Positions 56,287 to 64,000 of a stretch of 64,000 nucleotides of DNA are shown in pieces. Numbering within the stretch: the stretch's first letter is position 1; each line of letters opens with the position of its first letter. Made by a program: the position numbers and the translations under genes. The stretch comes from Algoriphagus boritolerans DSM 17298 = JCM 18970 (lineage in GTDB: Bacteria; Bacteroidota; Bacteroidia; Cytophagales; Cyclobacteriaceae). The notes beneath the pieces were generated by a model. The model ran no database searches and was not told where the DNA came from. It saw only the letters and a list, made by a program, of their open reading frames with translations. Location: contig NZ_FNVR01000001.1 of assembly GCF_900108085.1 (NCBI RefSeq), forward strand, positions 310,712 to 374,711. Reading direction: 5' to 3'.

Positions 56287-59265
56287 TTAGAAATCAACAG
56301 TTAAGTGGAAAAATATCCTTCTTGGTGTTGGATAGGGAGCAATATCCACATTGTTGGCAATGGCTTGGGCTCCAAATGTGGAAGTTTCTGGATCATAACC
56401 TTCATAGTTGGTGAAAAGGAAGGCATTGTTGACAGATGTGCCAACTCGGATATTTGATACGCTTGTACCAAACCACTCAGCGATGGATGTTTTTGGTAAA
56501 TTGTAGTAAAGACCTATTTCTCTAATTTTCACATAGCTTGCATCCTGAACCCATCTACCTGCATTGTTGAATGGTGCTGGTGGTCTTTGGCGTCCGTTTG
56601 GTCTTCCGTCACCATCATCGTCATTAAACCAACCGTTGGTGGTTCCCCCACCATCAGTGAGAAATGAAGTTAGGTTGATGTTATCTCCGCCTTTTTTCCA
56701 GTCAATTAAGAACGACAATTCAAGTCCTTTTAGTAAACTGATTGTATTGAAAAAGGACATATTGAAATCGGGCTGGGCATCTCCCCAGAAGGTAAATCCG
56801 CCAGGATTATCTGCTGCGGCAGGGGTACCGACAATCGTGGTGGGAGAATAACCTTCAGCATAAAGAAAGGTGCCAAGCCCACTGCCAAACGCTCCGGCGA
56901 TGTAGGTAGGGATACCCAATCTGGTCATCAAAAGCTCATTTTTCCAATACATGACCCGGCTGAACCAACGGAAGTTGGCAGTCTCGATTGGAGTACCGGA
57001 AATCGCCAATTCAATCCCTTTGTTTTCAAGTTCAGCCTCATTACTTGGCGTGGTGTTCACACCTGTAGAAGGAGCAAGATTCAGGTTTTGAACGTTGTTT
57101 TGGGTGGATTTGATGTAATAAGTTGCTTCAATTGCCAATCGGTTGTTGAAAAAACCAGCGTCAACACCAAATTCAAGTTCTTTGGCGGTTTCAGGCAATA
57201 TTATGGTGTTACCGATTTGAGTACTTACCACAGAGCCCAGGAGTCCGCCGATGTTGGTGCCACCAAGTGGGGTGAATGTTGAACCAAAATTCACAGGTCC
57301 GGCTGTCTCGCCATAGGCAATTCTGGGCTTTAGCTGATTTATAAAACCAACATTCCAGAAATCAAAATTTGCAACATTGAAAGCAACTGATGCTCTTGGG
57401 AAAGCATAATATTGGTTTGGGTCTCCATTGAGTGTGGATTTATCCCATCTGATGCCCACAGTACCGATGATTTTATCCTCCCAGTTGGCTTCTTGCTGCA
57501 AGAATATTCCTGCATCCTGAATTTTGCTGCTGAATTCCTGATTGATCTCTTGAATATTGGCTTGTTGCAAATTACGCTGCCCCGGCACCAATCCTCTGCC
57601 TCTGTTAAACAGCGCATTATTTTCAAAATCCAACCTAACCAGTCCCGCTGAGCTATTCATATTAACAGCCCCAAGGTTCCAATTGTAAACCAAGGCAGCC
57701 TGAAAATTAGTGTTGAAGCTTTCCTGCTTTCCTTTTAAAACGTCCCCAGGATTGGCTTGTGCTCTTTGAAACTGAAGGAATTCCGGCAGGTAAACCAGGG
57801 AAGTGTTTTGAAGATAGTCCAGCCCTCCGGAGAATGTTGCTTTGAGGAAGCTTTTTTCTGTTTTTAAAAGATCCACGTCCAGTGTAAAAGCCTGGATAAA
57901 CCGGTTGACCAAGGTGTTGTTGACTCCATTGTCTGTCACTGCTACCGGATTTTCTGAGAAATAGGGATTGGTCGGATAGGTCCCGTCCGCATTTCTTCTT
58001 AAGTCAAAATAATTTGGTACATAAGCGATGGAATAGCCGATCGATGCACCTGAGTTATTCTGATTTCCGGTGAAACCTCTGTCCGTATTTGAGCGAATGT
58101 AGTTTGAAGATACTCCCAGTCTGATTCCGTTAGTGATCTTATGATCGATGTTTGCACGGATGGAATACCGATTGAAACCGGTATTTTTAACTGTTCCCTC
58201 TTCATCCGTGATGTTTCCTGAGACAAAGAATTTGGTTTTGTCAGTTCCACCGCTCACGTTTATTCGAGTATTGAGTAGGGTAGCCTGATTGTTATAGAAG
58301 TAATCTTCATAATCTATGAAGTTTCCACTGGATTGGGCAGCTCTAAACCGCTCCAATTCGATTGGTCTCCTGGATTCTGGAAAGAAGAAATTGATTTTAT
58401 CTTCACTCCAATCATCCACTCCGAGGAGTCTGAGCGGTTGAGCGAAACCAATATCCTGAGAAAGGGAAACGGTAGTTTTTCCCTCCTGACCTCTTTTGGT
58501 GGTGATGATGATTACGCCGGCATTTGCGCGGGTACCATAGATAGCAGCTGCTGATGGACCTTTGAGGATTTCGATGGTTTCGATGTCAGCCGGGTTGATG
58601 TCAGCCAGACGGTTTGAGCCGTCATCTTGATTGCTAGCGCCTGCACCTGAGACGGTTGCTCTACCAGTCCGCTGCGAAGCGTTGCTGATATAGACTCCAT
58701 CCACGATGATCAGAGGTTGAGAGGCTCCGGAAAGGCTGGAAATCCCTCGTAGTTGGATCGAAATACCTCCTCCCGGTGCTCCGCCGTTGGACCGGATAGT
58801 TGCCCCGGGGACTTTTCCATAGAGTGCTCCATCAGTTGTCTGAATCGTAGTCGTACCCGTCAGGTCTCTAGCCGAAACCGAGGTCACCGCATTGGCGAGG
58901 TTACTTCGTTTGACAGAAGTCGCCAGACCCGTTACTACTACTTCTTCCAAATTGGTAGCGTCTTGTTTTAATTTGATGTTGAGGATGGTTACTCCCGGGG
59001 CGACCTCCACATTTTGTGTAAGGTATCCAATTGACGAGAAAATCAGCGTTGCCGGATCATTGGTAGGCAAAGTGATCGAAAAACCACCATCCAGGTCGGT
59101 AATAGTACCTGTGGTAGTTCCTTTTAGCAAAATACTGGCTCCAATCATGGCGTCGCCAGTACGCTCATCTGCAACAGTTCCGGAGACTGTGTATTGGGCA
59201 TTTGCCCATCCAACAGATCCCCACAGGAACGCCAGCGAGAGGATTGTTTTGTAAAGTTTGAACAT
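56287..59265 (-). CDS. SusC/RagA-type TonB-dependent outer-membrane transporter
   Basis: This 992-residue protein has a signal peptide (about 1-23), a carboxypeptidase-regulatory-like domain (YTVSGTVADERTGDAMIGAS, about 24-105), the segment NLEEVVVTGLA, the plug domain (LYGKVPGATIRSNGGAPGGG, then QLRGISSLSGASQPLIIVDG, AAIYGTRANAGVIIITTK) and a 22-strand barrel ending IFFHLTVDF. With SusD it imports oligomers using TonB energy. The barrel and TonB region are intact. The upstream CocE-like gene ends before a terminator at 59412-59445, so susCD is probably transcribed from its own promoter. Confidence 0.96.
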   Translation of the reverse strand: MFKLYKTILSLAFLWGSVGWANAQYTVSGTVADERTGDAMIGASILLKGTTTGTITDLDGGFSITLPTNDPATLIFSSIGYLTQNVEVAPGVTILNIKLKQDATNLEEVVVTGLATSVKRSNLANAVTSVSARDLTGTTTIQTTDGALYGKVPGATIRSNGGAPGGGISIQLRGISSLSGASQPLIIVDGVYISNASQRTGRATVSGAGASNQDDGSNRLADINPADIETIEILKGPSAAAIYGTRANAGVIIITTKRGQEGKTTVSLSQDIGFAQPLRLLGVDDWSEDKINFFFPESRRPIELERFRAAQSSGNFIDYEDYFYNNQATLLNTRINVSGGTDKTKFFVSGNITDEEGTVKNTGFNRYSIRANIDHKITNGIRLGVSSNYIRSNTDRGFTGNQNNSGASIGYSIAYVPNYFDLRRNADGTYPTNPYFSENPVAVTDNGVNNTLVNRFIQAFTLDVDLLKTEKSFLKATFSGGLDYLQNTSLVYLPEFLQFQRAQANPGDVLKGKQESFNTNFQAALVYNWNLGAVNMNSSAGLVRLDFENNALFNRGRGLVPGQRNLQQANIQEINQEFSSKIQDAGIFLQQEANWEDKIIGTVGIRWDKSTLNGDPNQYYAFPRASVAFNVANFDFWNVGFINQLKPRIAYGETAGPVNFGSTFTPLGGTNIGGLLGSVVSTQIGNTIILPETAKELEFGVDAGFFNNRLAIEATYYIKSTQNNVQNLNLAPSTGVNTTPSNEAELENKGIELAISGTPIETANFRWFSRVMYWKNELLMTRLGIPTYIAGAFGSGLGTFLYAEGYSPTTIVGTPAAADNPGGFTFWGDAQPDFNMSFFNTISLLKGLELSFLIDWKKGGDNINLTSFLTDGGGTTNGWFNDDDGDGRPNGRQRPPAPFNNAGRWVQDASYVKIREIGLYYNLPKTSIAEWFGTSVSNIRVGTSVNNAFLFTNYEGYDPETSTFGAQAIANNVDIAPYPTPRRIFFHLTVDF

Positions 59266-59411
59266 AGAATAAAGAATATTTGGTTTAGACTAATTTCTTA
59301 AAAAAATCTGAATGAAACGTGGTCTATCCTGATTTGAGGAAAGAAAATTTTTAAAAGGAGATTTATCCTGATTAGTTGTCTTAAACCAATTTAAATAGGT
59401 GTAATTCGAAG

Positions 59412-59445
59412 AAAAAAAGAGGAGAACCTAATTCTCCCCTTTTTT
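59412..59445 (-). terminator. Terminator between the CocE-type gene and susC
   Basis: GGAGAA pairs with TTCTCC inside flanking A7 and T6 runs; it can end the CocE-type transcript or act as an attenuator. Confidence 0.75.
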
Positions 59446-59472
59446 CTGAGAAAGTAGAAAGCAAGCTGTTCC

Positions 59473-61359
59473 TTACTTTTTAATCATTGGCAACATAATA
59501 CGACTCTGCATTTTTCTACCATGGTGAATCGAGTTTGTGGCGATTTTGCCCTCCGTTTCGTCGTAGTTGTTTCCTCCGGTATTCATATTTCGGTCAAAGC
59601 GGGGGAAGTTGGAGCTGCTGACTTCGATCCGGATGCGATGGCCTTTTTCGAAATAATTCGAAGTGCTCATTGGAGTCATTTTTACCTCATAGACTTTGCC
59701 GTTTTCCATCCAGACTTCCTTATCATAGCCTTCCCGATAGCGTACACGTTGGATAGTTTCATCCAGATTATAGGCTTTTCCGTCCGGATAAACATCTATA
59801 AGCTTAATCGTGACATCGGTGTCTTTGACATCTGAGGATAGATATAGGTAACTTTCGATAAAACCTGAAACTTCTACGCCCTCTGCCAATGGTTCGGAAG
59901 TATAGACCAGGATATCCTCACGCAGTTCCATTTCACTCTGATCAAATGAGCCACCGACTACAGCATTGCCCGTACAGCAGACATTTCCGCCGTAGGAGTT
60001 GACCGGATTCATCGGATCGTATTTGAAGGTGTCTTGGGTGGCTTTTCTGGGGGCCTTTGTGACTAATTTTCCATCACCGTTTCGTGTATTTGCTTTTCCC
60101 TCAGAATCCAAAAAGAACGGAGTCATCACCGCCTCAGCAGGTGGCCAGACATCCGAAGATTGCCATTTGTTACTGCCCATGGTGTAGTAAGTTACTTTTG
60201 GCATTTTGGCAATTGTACCACTTTCGTCCTTTCCTTTTAGCCACAAATCAAACCATGCCGTAATTACTTCGTCATAATTCCATCTCGCATCGCCTACACT
60301 TCGATCACCGATGATTGTATTTTCAGTGGCCCGGGTATAAGAGCAGTGAAGAACAGGTGCGATGATCAGGTATTGATTGTCCCTTGCCATTTGACTGACC
60401 GCATTCTGTCGGGCATGATTGTAAAGCGCAATGTTTGGCGAAGAGGACACATCGTACCAAGATACAAACCACATCGACGGCTTGTCAAAAGGCATATTGT
60501 CATGATAAAGGCCACCTTGATACCACTTCGGATCGTTGGGCTTTCGCGTGATCATCTCTTCGTAGATTCCCATAGGCCCATTGGCGGCTTTGATTATATC
60601 TTTAACTGGGAGATGAGCCAAGCCATCTTTCCAGTCCACCCGGGGATATTCCGGAGCCATGTCATAAAAACGCTGCAACCTGAGGAGGTCTTTTTGCCCA
60701 ATTCCGGCTTGAAGTTTTGGCGCCATCGGGTCATGTTGGGTGCTGTAAAGCCACGCCGTGAAAAGCATCTGCCCTGCGCCGCCTCGATACCAATTGCCTT
60801 GCTCATAAAAGTTGCCGATGCGGCCTACACCTGCACCGTATCCCTGTGGTACCAAAGCTGCCAATGCAGGGTGCTCCAGCGATGCGGCCGCCATCTGCCA
60901 TTCAGCTGTAGAGGAGCAGCCTAGCAAACCGATCTTTCCATTGCTCCAAGGTTGCTTGGACATCCATTCAAAAGCATCGTAGCTGTCAGTCAATGGAGTG
61001 CCGAGAATGTCCCAGTCTCCTTCGGAAAAGAACCTGCCGCGCTCATTTTGCACGACATAGGCATAGCCTTTCTTCACCCATTCCATGGCGGTCTGCAGAG
61101 TTCGGGTATTCATTTCCCCGTTGCCATAGGTGTTGAAGTTGTAGGGAGTCCGAGAAAAAACCACCGGTACTTTCTGGTCACCTTTTGGGCGATAAATGTC
61201 CGTCGCCAATCGAATTCCGTCCCGCATAGGCATCATGACTTTTTGATCGACAATGGCAACTTCCTCCAGTTGGACTAGTATGGGTTTTTCCTGTGAAAAT
61301 GCTTTTGGCCCGGTGGCCAAAAGAAAGAGGGCAAGTAAAATTTTAAAATATGTCTTCAT
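59473..61359 (-). CDS. Secreted CocE/NonD (S15-like) hydrolase
   Basis: This 628-residue protein has a signal peptide (about 1-22, ending AFSQ). The alpha/beta-hydrolase domain carries GCSSTAEW with the probable nucleophile Ser149, and the C-terminal domain (from about 395) is the jelly roll of the X-Pro dipeptidyl-peptidase family, with [20 protein letters not shown] and [19 protein letters not shown] as strong matches. Relatives cleave Xaa-Pro dipeptides, acyl groups or beta-lactam side chains. It precedes susC-susD, which hints that the pair imports peptide-like or ester substrates. Confidence 0.9.
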   Translation of the reverse strand: MKTYFKILLALFLLATGPKAFSQEKPILVQLEEVAIVDQKVMMPMRDGIRLATDIYRPKGDQKVPVVFSRTPYNFNTYGNGEMNTRTLQTAMEWVKKGYAYVVQNERGRFFSEGDWDILGTPLTDSYDAFEWMSKQPWSNGKIGLLGCSSTAEWQMAAASLEHPALAALVPQGYGAGVGRIGNFYEQGNWYRGGAGQMLFTAWLYSTQHDPMAPKLQAGIGQKDLLRLQRFYDMAPEYPRVDWKDGLAHLPVKDIIKAANGPMGIYEEMITRKPNDPKWYQGGLYHDNMPFDKPSMWFVSWYDVSSSPNIALYNHARQNAVSQMARDNQYLIIAPVLHCSYTRATENTIIGDRSVGDARWNYDEVITAWFDLWLKGKDESGTIAKMPKVTYYTMGSNKWQSSDVWPPAEAVMTPFFLDSEGKANTRNGDGKLVTKAPRKATQDTFKYDPMNPVNSYGGNVCCTGNAVVGGSFDQSEMELREDILVYTSEPLAEGVEVSGFIESYLYLSSDVKDTDVTIKLIDVYPDGKAYNLDETIQRVRYREGYDKEVWMENGKVYEVKMTPMSTSNYFEKGHRIRIEVSSSNFPRFDRNMNTGGNNYDETEGKIATNSIHHGRKMQSRIMLPMIKK

Positions 61360-61500
61360 TTGGGTTATTTTTAGGATTTCAAGTTAAGAAGTCCGACTTG
61401 GTTTAGCATTTCTTTTTTACAAATGGTCTTAAGAAAGAGATCATTTGCTCTCCAATCTCCTCGAATTGTCTTTTGGATTTTTGATTTCCCCCAATCGGGT

Positions 61501-61508
61501 TAAATTTG
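61501..61508 (+). promoter_or_regulatory. -7 box for fumarylacetoacetase
   Basis: TAAATTTG, 21 bp before the ATG at 61530. Confidence 0.55.
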
Positions 61509-61529
61509 CGTTCTCAATAATTTTTGAAC

Positions 61530-62798
61530 ATGAGCGACAGCCCTATTCCCACTCTGAGTTCCTGGGTGGAAGTACCCAAAAATTCCGATTTCACGATTTA
61601 CAATCTCCCGTTCGGTATTTTCAAAAACAAGAAACTGAATCCCAGGATTGGGATAGCCATTGGAGACAAGATTGTTGACTTGAGTGTCTTGGATCAGGAA
61701 GGCTTTTTCGCAAATATGTTTTTGCCGGAAGGAATATTCATCAAAGAGTCTCTCAATGAATTGATTGCCTTGGGAAAAGTACAGACCAAAAAAATCCGGG
61801 AACGGGTACAAAGTTTACTCTCGGCAGATAACGGAGAGCTCCGGGATCACTCAGCCCGGGGAAAAGTAATGGTATCCAGAAAGGAAGCGGAAATGCTTCT
61901 GCCGGTCAAAATCGGAGACTACACTGACTTTTATAGTAGCCTTGAGCATGCGACCAATGTCGGAAAAATGTTTCGAGACCCTGCGAATGCCCTATTGCCA
62001 AATTGGAAACACATCCCCGTTGGCTATCACGGGAGAGCCTCATCCATTGTAGTATCCGGGACACCGATTCACCGCCCCAAGGGGCAATTCAAAGATCCGG
62101 ACATGGAAGTGCCGGCTTTTGGGCCCAGCAGAAGATTGGATTTTGAGTTGGAGTTGGCCTTTATCACGGGCAAACAGACTAAGTTGGGAGATTCGGTGGC
62201 TACCGAAGATGCAGAGGATTATATTTTTGGCTTTGTACTCTTCAATGACTGGTCAGCCCGTGACATTCAAGCTTGGGAGTATGTACCCTTGGGTCCATTC
62301 CTTGGGAAGAATTTTGGATCCTCCATCTCTCCCTGGGTAGTAACCTTGGAAGCATTGGAATATTTCAGATCTCCCAATCAGACCCAGGAACCTGAAGTGC
62401 TACCATACCTGAAATGTGAAAAAGATCACAGTTTTGATATCAGTCTTGAGGTGCTGATCCAGCCTGAAGGTAAAAAACCTAGTAAGGTCTGCACGTCCAA
62501 TTTCAAACATCTGTATTGGAATGTGGCGCAGCAACTTGCGCATCACACCTCCAATGGCTGTAATATAAATGTCGGGGATATGATGGCATCGGGTACTATC
62601 TCAGGTTCAACAGCCGATTCTTTTGGCTCCATGCTTGAGTTAAGCTGGAATGGAACCCAACCTGTAAAACTTGAAGATGGGGAGGAGCGAAAGTTCATTG
62701 AAGATGGGGATACGGTCATCATGAGGGGTTTTGCTGAAAAAGCCGGTATTCGAGTGGGTTTTGGCGAAGTGAGCACCCAGATTTTACCTGTAAAGTAA
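61530..62798 (+). CDS. fahA: Fumarylacetoacetase
   Basis: This 422-residue enzyme cleaves fumarylacetoacetate to fumarate and acetoacetate, the last step of tyrosine and phenylalanine breakdown. It has the N-terminal SH3-like domain (FTIYNLPFGIF...RIGIAIGD) and the catalytic domain with DYTDFYSSLEHATNVGKMFR, VGYHGRASSIVVSGTPI, DFELELAFITG (metal Glu residues), FNDWSARDIQAWEYVPLGPF, LGKNFGSSISPWVV and GTISGS. Length is normal. Other genes of the pathway are not in the window. Confidence 0.95.
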   Translation: MSDSPIPTLSSWVEVPKNSDFTIYNLPFGIFKNKKLNPRIGIAIGDKIVDLSVLDQEGFFANMFLPEGIFIKESLNELIALGKVQTKKIRERVQSLLSADNGELRDHSARGKVMVSRKEAEMLLPVKIGDYTDFYSSLEHATNVGKMFRDPANALLPNWKHIPVGYHGRASSIVVSGTPIHRPKGQFKDPDMEVPAFGPSRRLDFELELAFITGKQTKLGDSVATEDAEDYIFGFVLFNDWSARDIQAWEYVPLGPFLGKNFGSSISPWVVTLEALEYFRSPNQTQEPEVLPYLKCEKDHSFDISLEVLIQPEGKKPSKVCTSNFKHLYWNVAQQLAHHTSNGCNINVGDMMASGTISGSTADSFGSMLELSWNGTQPVKLEDGEERKFIEDGDTVIMRGFAEKAGIRVGFGEVSTQILPVK

Positions 62799-63380
62799 AT
62801 TCACATTAGAAAAATAATACCAGGCCACGGATAAATCTAATTCGAGGCTTTTTTTAAATTTTTTTAGTTTTTTATCTTTTTTAACCCTTACTTTATGTAA
62901 GATGCTGACAGGCAGTTACTTGCGTTTTAGTTAAATGCAAATGTTCTCAGGTTCCCGAAAAGCTTCGCTTTTATTTTAATCTGTTTATAATTTGATTTTA
63001 AAAGGCCATCCCGATAGTTATCGGGAGGAATCTCGCATGGTTTATAATCATCCCAGTGTGTGTCACCGAAGGGGGCATGCTCGATTTCATCCCACTTAAT
63101 CTTTCTTTATTGCTGAGTTGATATCATCCGATTTTTTTTGAAGTCACCTAATTGTGGAGAATAATTCTTAAAGCTTTATGCTTTTTGTGAGTTTATTTAA
63201 ACACTTAGGTGGCTTTTTTGTGGATTCTGGATCTTGTTTTTTTATTCGAACACTTTATCAAGTGTGTAGCTCAACGAAAATTCGAATAGCTTTGGAATCT
63301 GATCAAGTAGGGGGTATTTCTACTCTCGATTGATCCAAAGGTATTCTGCAGGCTTAGTCTGGTTTTTTCTCTTTATTTAA
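62799..63380. other. Long AT-rich intergenic region with short palindromes
   Basis: No gene is supported here. A hairpin AAAAGC-TTC-GCTTTT lies at 62958-62972 with a T-rich tail, and TCCCGATA-GT-TATCGGGA forms a perfect inverted repeat at 63009-63026. The last about 200 bp before the next start are AT-rich and may hold its promoter, but no full -7 box was found. Confidence 0.5.
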
Positions 63381-64000
63381 ATGTCAAATTCAATCTCGAA
63401 AATCCCGATTTCCCTCTCTTGGTCAGGAGGAAAAGACAGTGCATTTGCACTTTGGAAGCTGCAAAATGACAGCAGATATGAAGTCACCAGGCTCCATACG
63501 ACCTTGGGGGAGCAGACCAGACGAGTGGGGATGCACGGAATTCATGAGGATTTGATCCAAGCACAAGCCGAAGCATTGGGAATTCCCTTAGATAGGATTT
63601 ATTACCCAGCCAGCGGAGACAATGTCGCCTATGAAAAGGCAATCAATAAGTACCTGGATTCTTTGGGGGAATTGGGAGTAAAGCATATCGCCTATGGGGA
63701 TATTTTTTTAGAAGATCTTAGAAAATACAGAGAGGAAAAATTAGCTGAAAGGAATTTTCAGGCGGTTTTTCCGCTTTGGAAATTCAATACCCAAGCGCTT
63801 GCTCATGAGTTTATCGCTGCTGGATTCAAAACCAAGATTTGTGCCGCAAGTGCCGAATTGATTAATGAAAACCAAGTTGGGATAGATTTTTCTGAGGATT
63901 TTTTAGAATCACTGCCAGAACTGGTGGATCCATGTGGTGAAAATGGCGAATTTCATAGTTTCTGTTATGCGGGGCCCGTTTTTGCCCGTCCTTTGGATAT
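63381..64000 (+). CDS. Dph6-like (DUF71) ATP-pyrophosphatase, N-terminal part
   Basis: About 206 codons lie in the window; the gene runs off the right edge. The ATP-binding PP-loop is SLSWSGGKDSAFALWKL; further family marks are HTTLGEQTRRVGMHGI, HIAYGDIFLEDLRKYREEKL and LVDPCGENGEFHSF. DUF71/Dph6 enzymes amidate diphthine in archaea and eukaryotes; bacterial members have no settled function. The ATG at 63381 is the first codon before the loop. Confidence 0.9.
   Translation, partial: MSNSISKIPISLSWSGGKDSAFALWKLQNDSRYEVTRLHTTLGEQTRRVGMHGIHEDLIQAQAEALGIPLDRIYYPASGDNVAYEKAINKYLDSLGELGVKHIAYGDIFLEDLRKYREEKLAERNFQAVFPLWKFNTQALAHEFIAAGFKTKICAASAELINENQVGIDFSEDFLESLPELVDPCGENGEFHSFCYAGPVFARPLD

Overview
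The window looks like chromosomal DNA of a Bacteroidota member, probably of the Cytophagales (an Algoriphagus or Cyclobacteriaceae-like marine or soil bacterium). This is inferred from a SusC/SusD pair, Bacteroidota-type -7 promoter boxes (TAnnTTTG) in front of many genes, typical lineage families (DUF4924, DUF1460, KTSC, DUF4174), a long amidophosphoribosyltransferase and the lipoprotein/secreted-enzyme style of many genes. No rRNA, CRISPR array, prophage or origin is seen; two tRNAs (Pro-GGG, Leu-GAG) are present.

Layout. 1-7 kb: minus-strand genes for a DUF1801 protein (cut by the edge), a VOC protein, an S9 peptidase, an internally deleted YhcG-like nuclease, a PBP4-type carboxypeptidase and a K+-dependent membrane pyrophosphatase. 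7-8.5 kb: small conserved proteins, a 52-bp perfect palindrome and tRNA-Pro. 8.5-13.3 kb: an accessory stretch of broken IS5-like and IS66 elements, followed by a compact putative regulon (thioredoxin-like protein, unknown secreted protein, broken DUF2024 gene, MarR-type regulator with a four-cysteine tail) whose three promoters carry the same TTAGGA-N-TCCTAA operator, then YdeI-type gene fragments. 13.4-24.3 kb: secreted hydrolases, a sterol-desaturase-like protein, two clear pseudogenes, an M48 lipoprotein and the pta-ackA acetate pathway. 25-29 kb: exported RraA-like and Tat-exported enolase-superfamily enzymes, a chimeric ORF left by a deletion between a second such pair, and a BASS transporter. 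29-37 kb: KTSC/J-domain protein, CDF and APC transporters, an unknown multi-pass membrane protein, a type II P-type ATPase and DUF4924. 37-46 kb: lepA, a degenerate repeat block with a four-helix-bundle gene, folD, tRNA-Leu, and an exported DsrE protein followed by a hybrid histidine kinase that faces a sigma-54 activator. 46-51 kb: amidophosphoribosyltransferase, M42 peptidase, DUF1080 lipoprotein and PRC-barrel protein. 51-64 kb: an MNT/HEPN pair with a nonsense codon, valS, susD-susC, a CocE-type hydrolase, fumarylacetoacetase and a Dph6-like ATPase cut by the window edge.

Themes. Housekeeping genes (hppA, pta-ackA, lepA, folD, valS, purF-like) are intact, while accessory genes between them are being lost: at least nine broken or fused genes can be read. 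Most interesting are (i) the Cys-tailed MarR regulator with its shared operators, (ii) the exported RraA/enolase cluster with its deletion chimera, (iii) the kinase/sigma-54 regulator/small exported protein cluster with a candidate -24/-12 promoter, and (iv) a dispersed palindrome family whose copies differ by paired changes.
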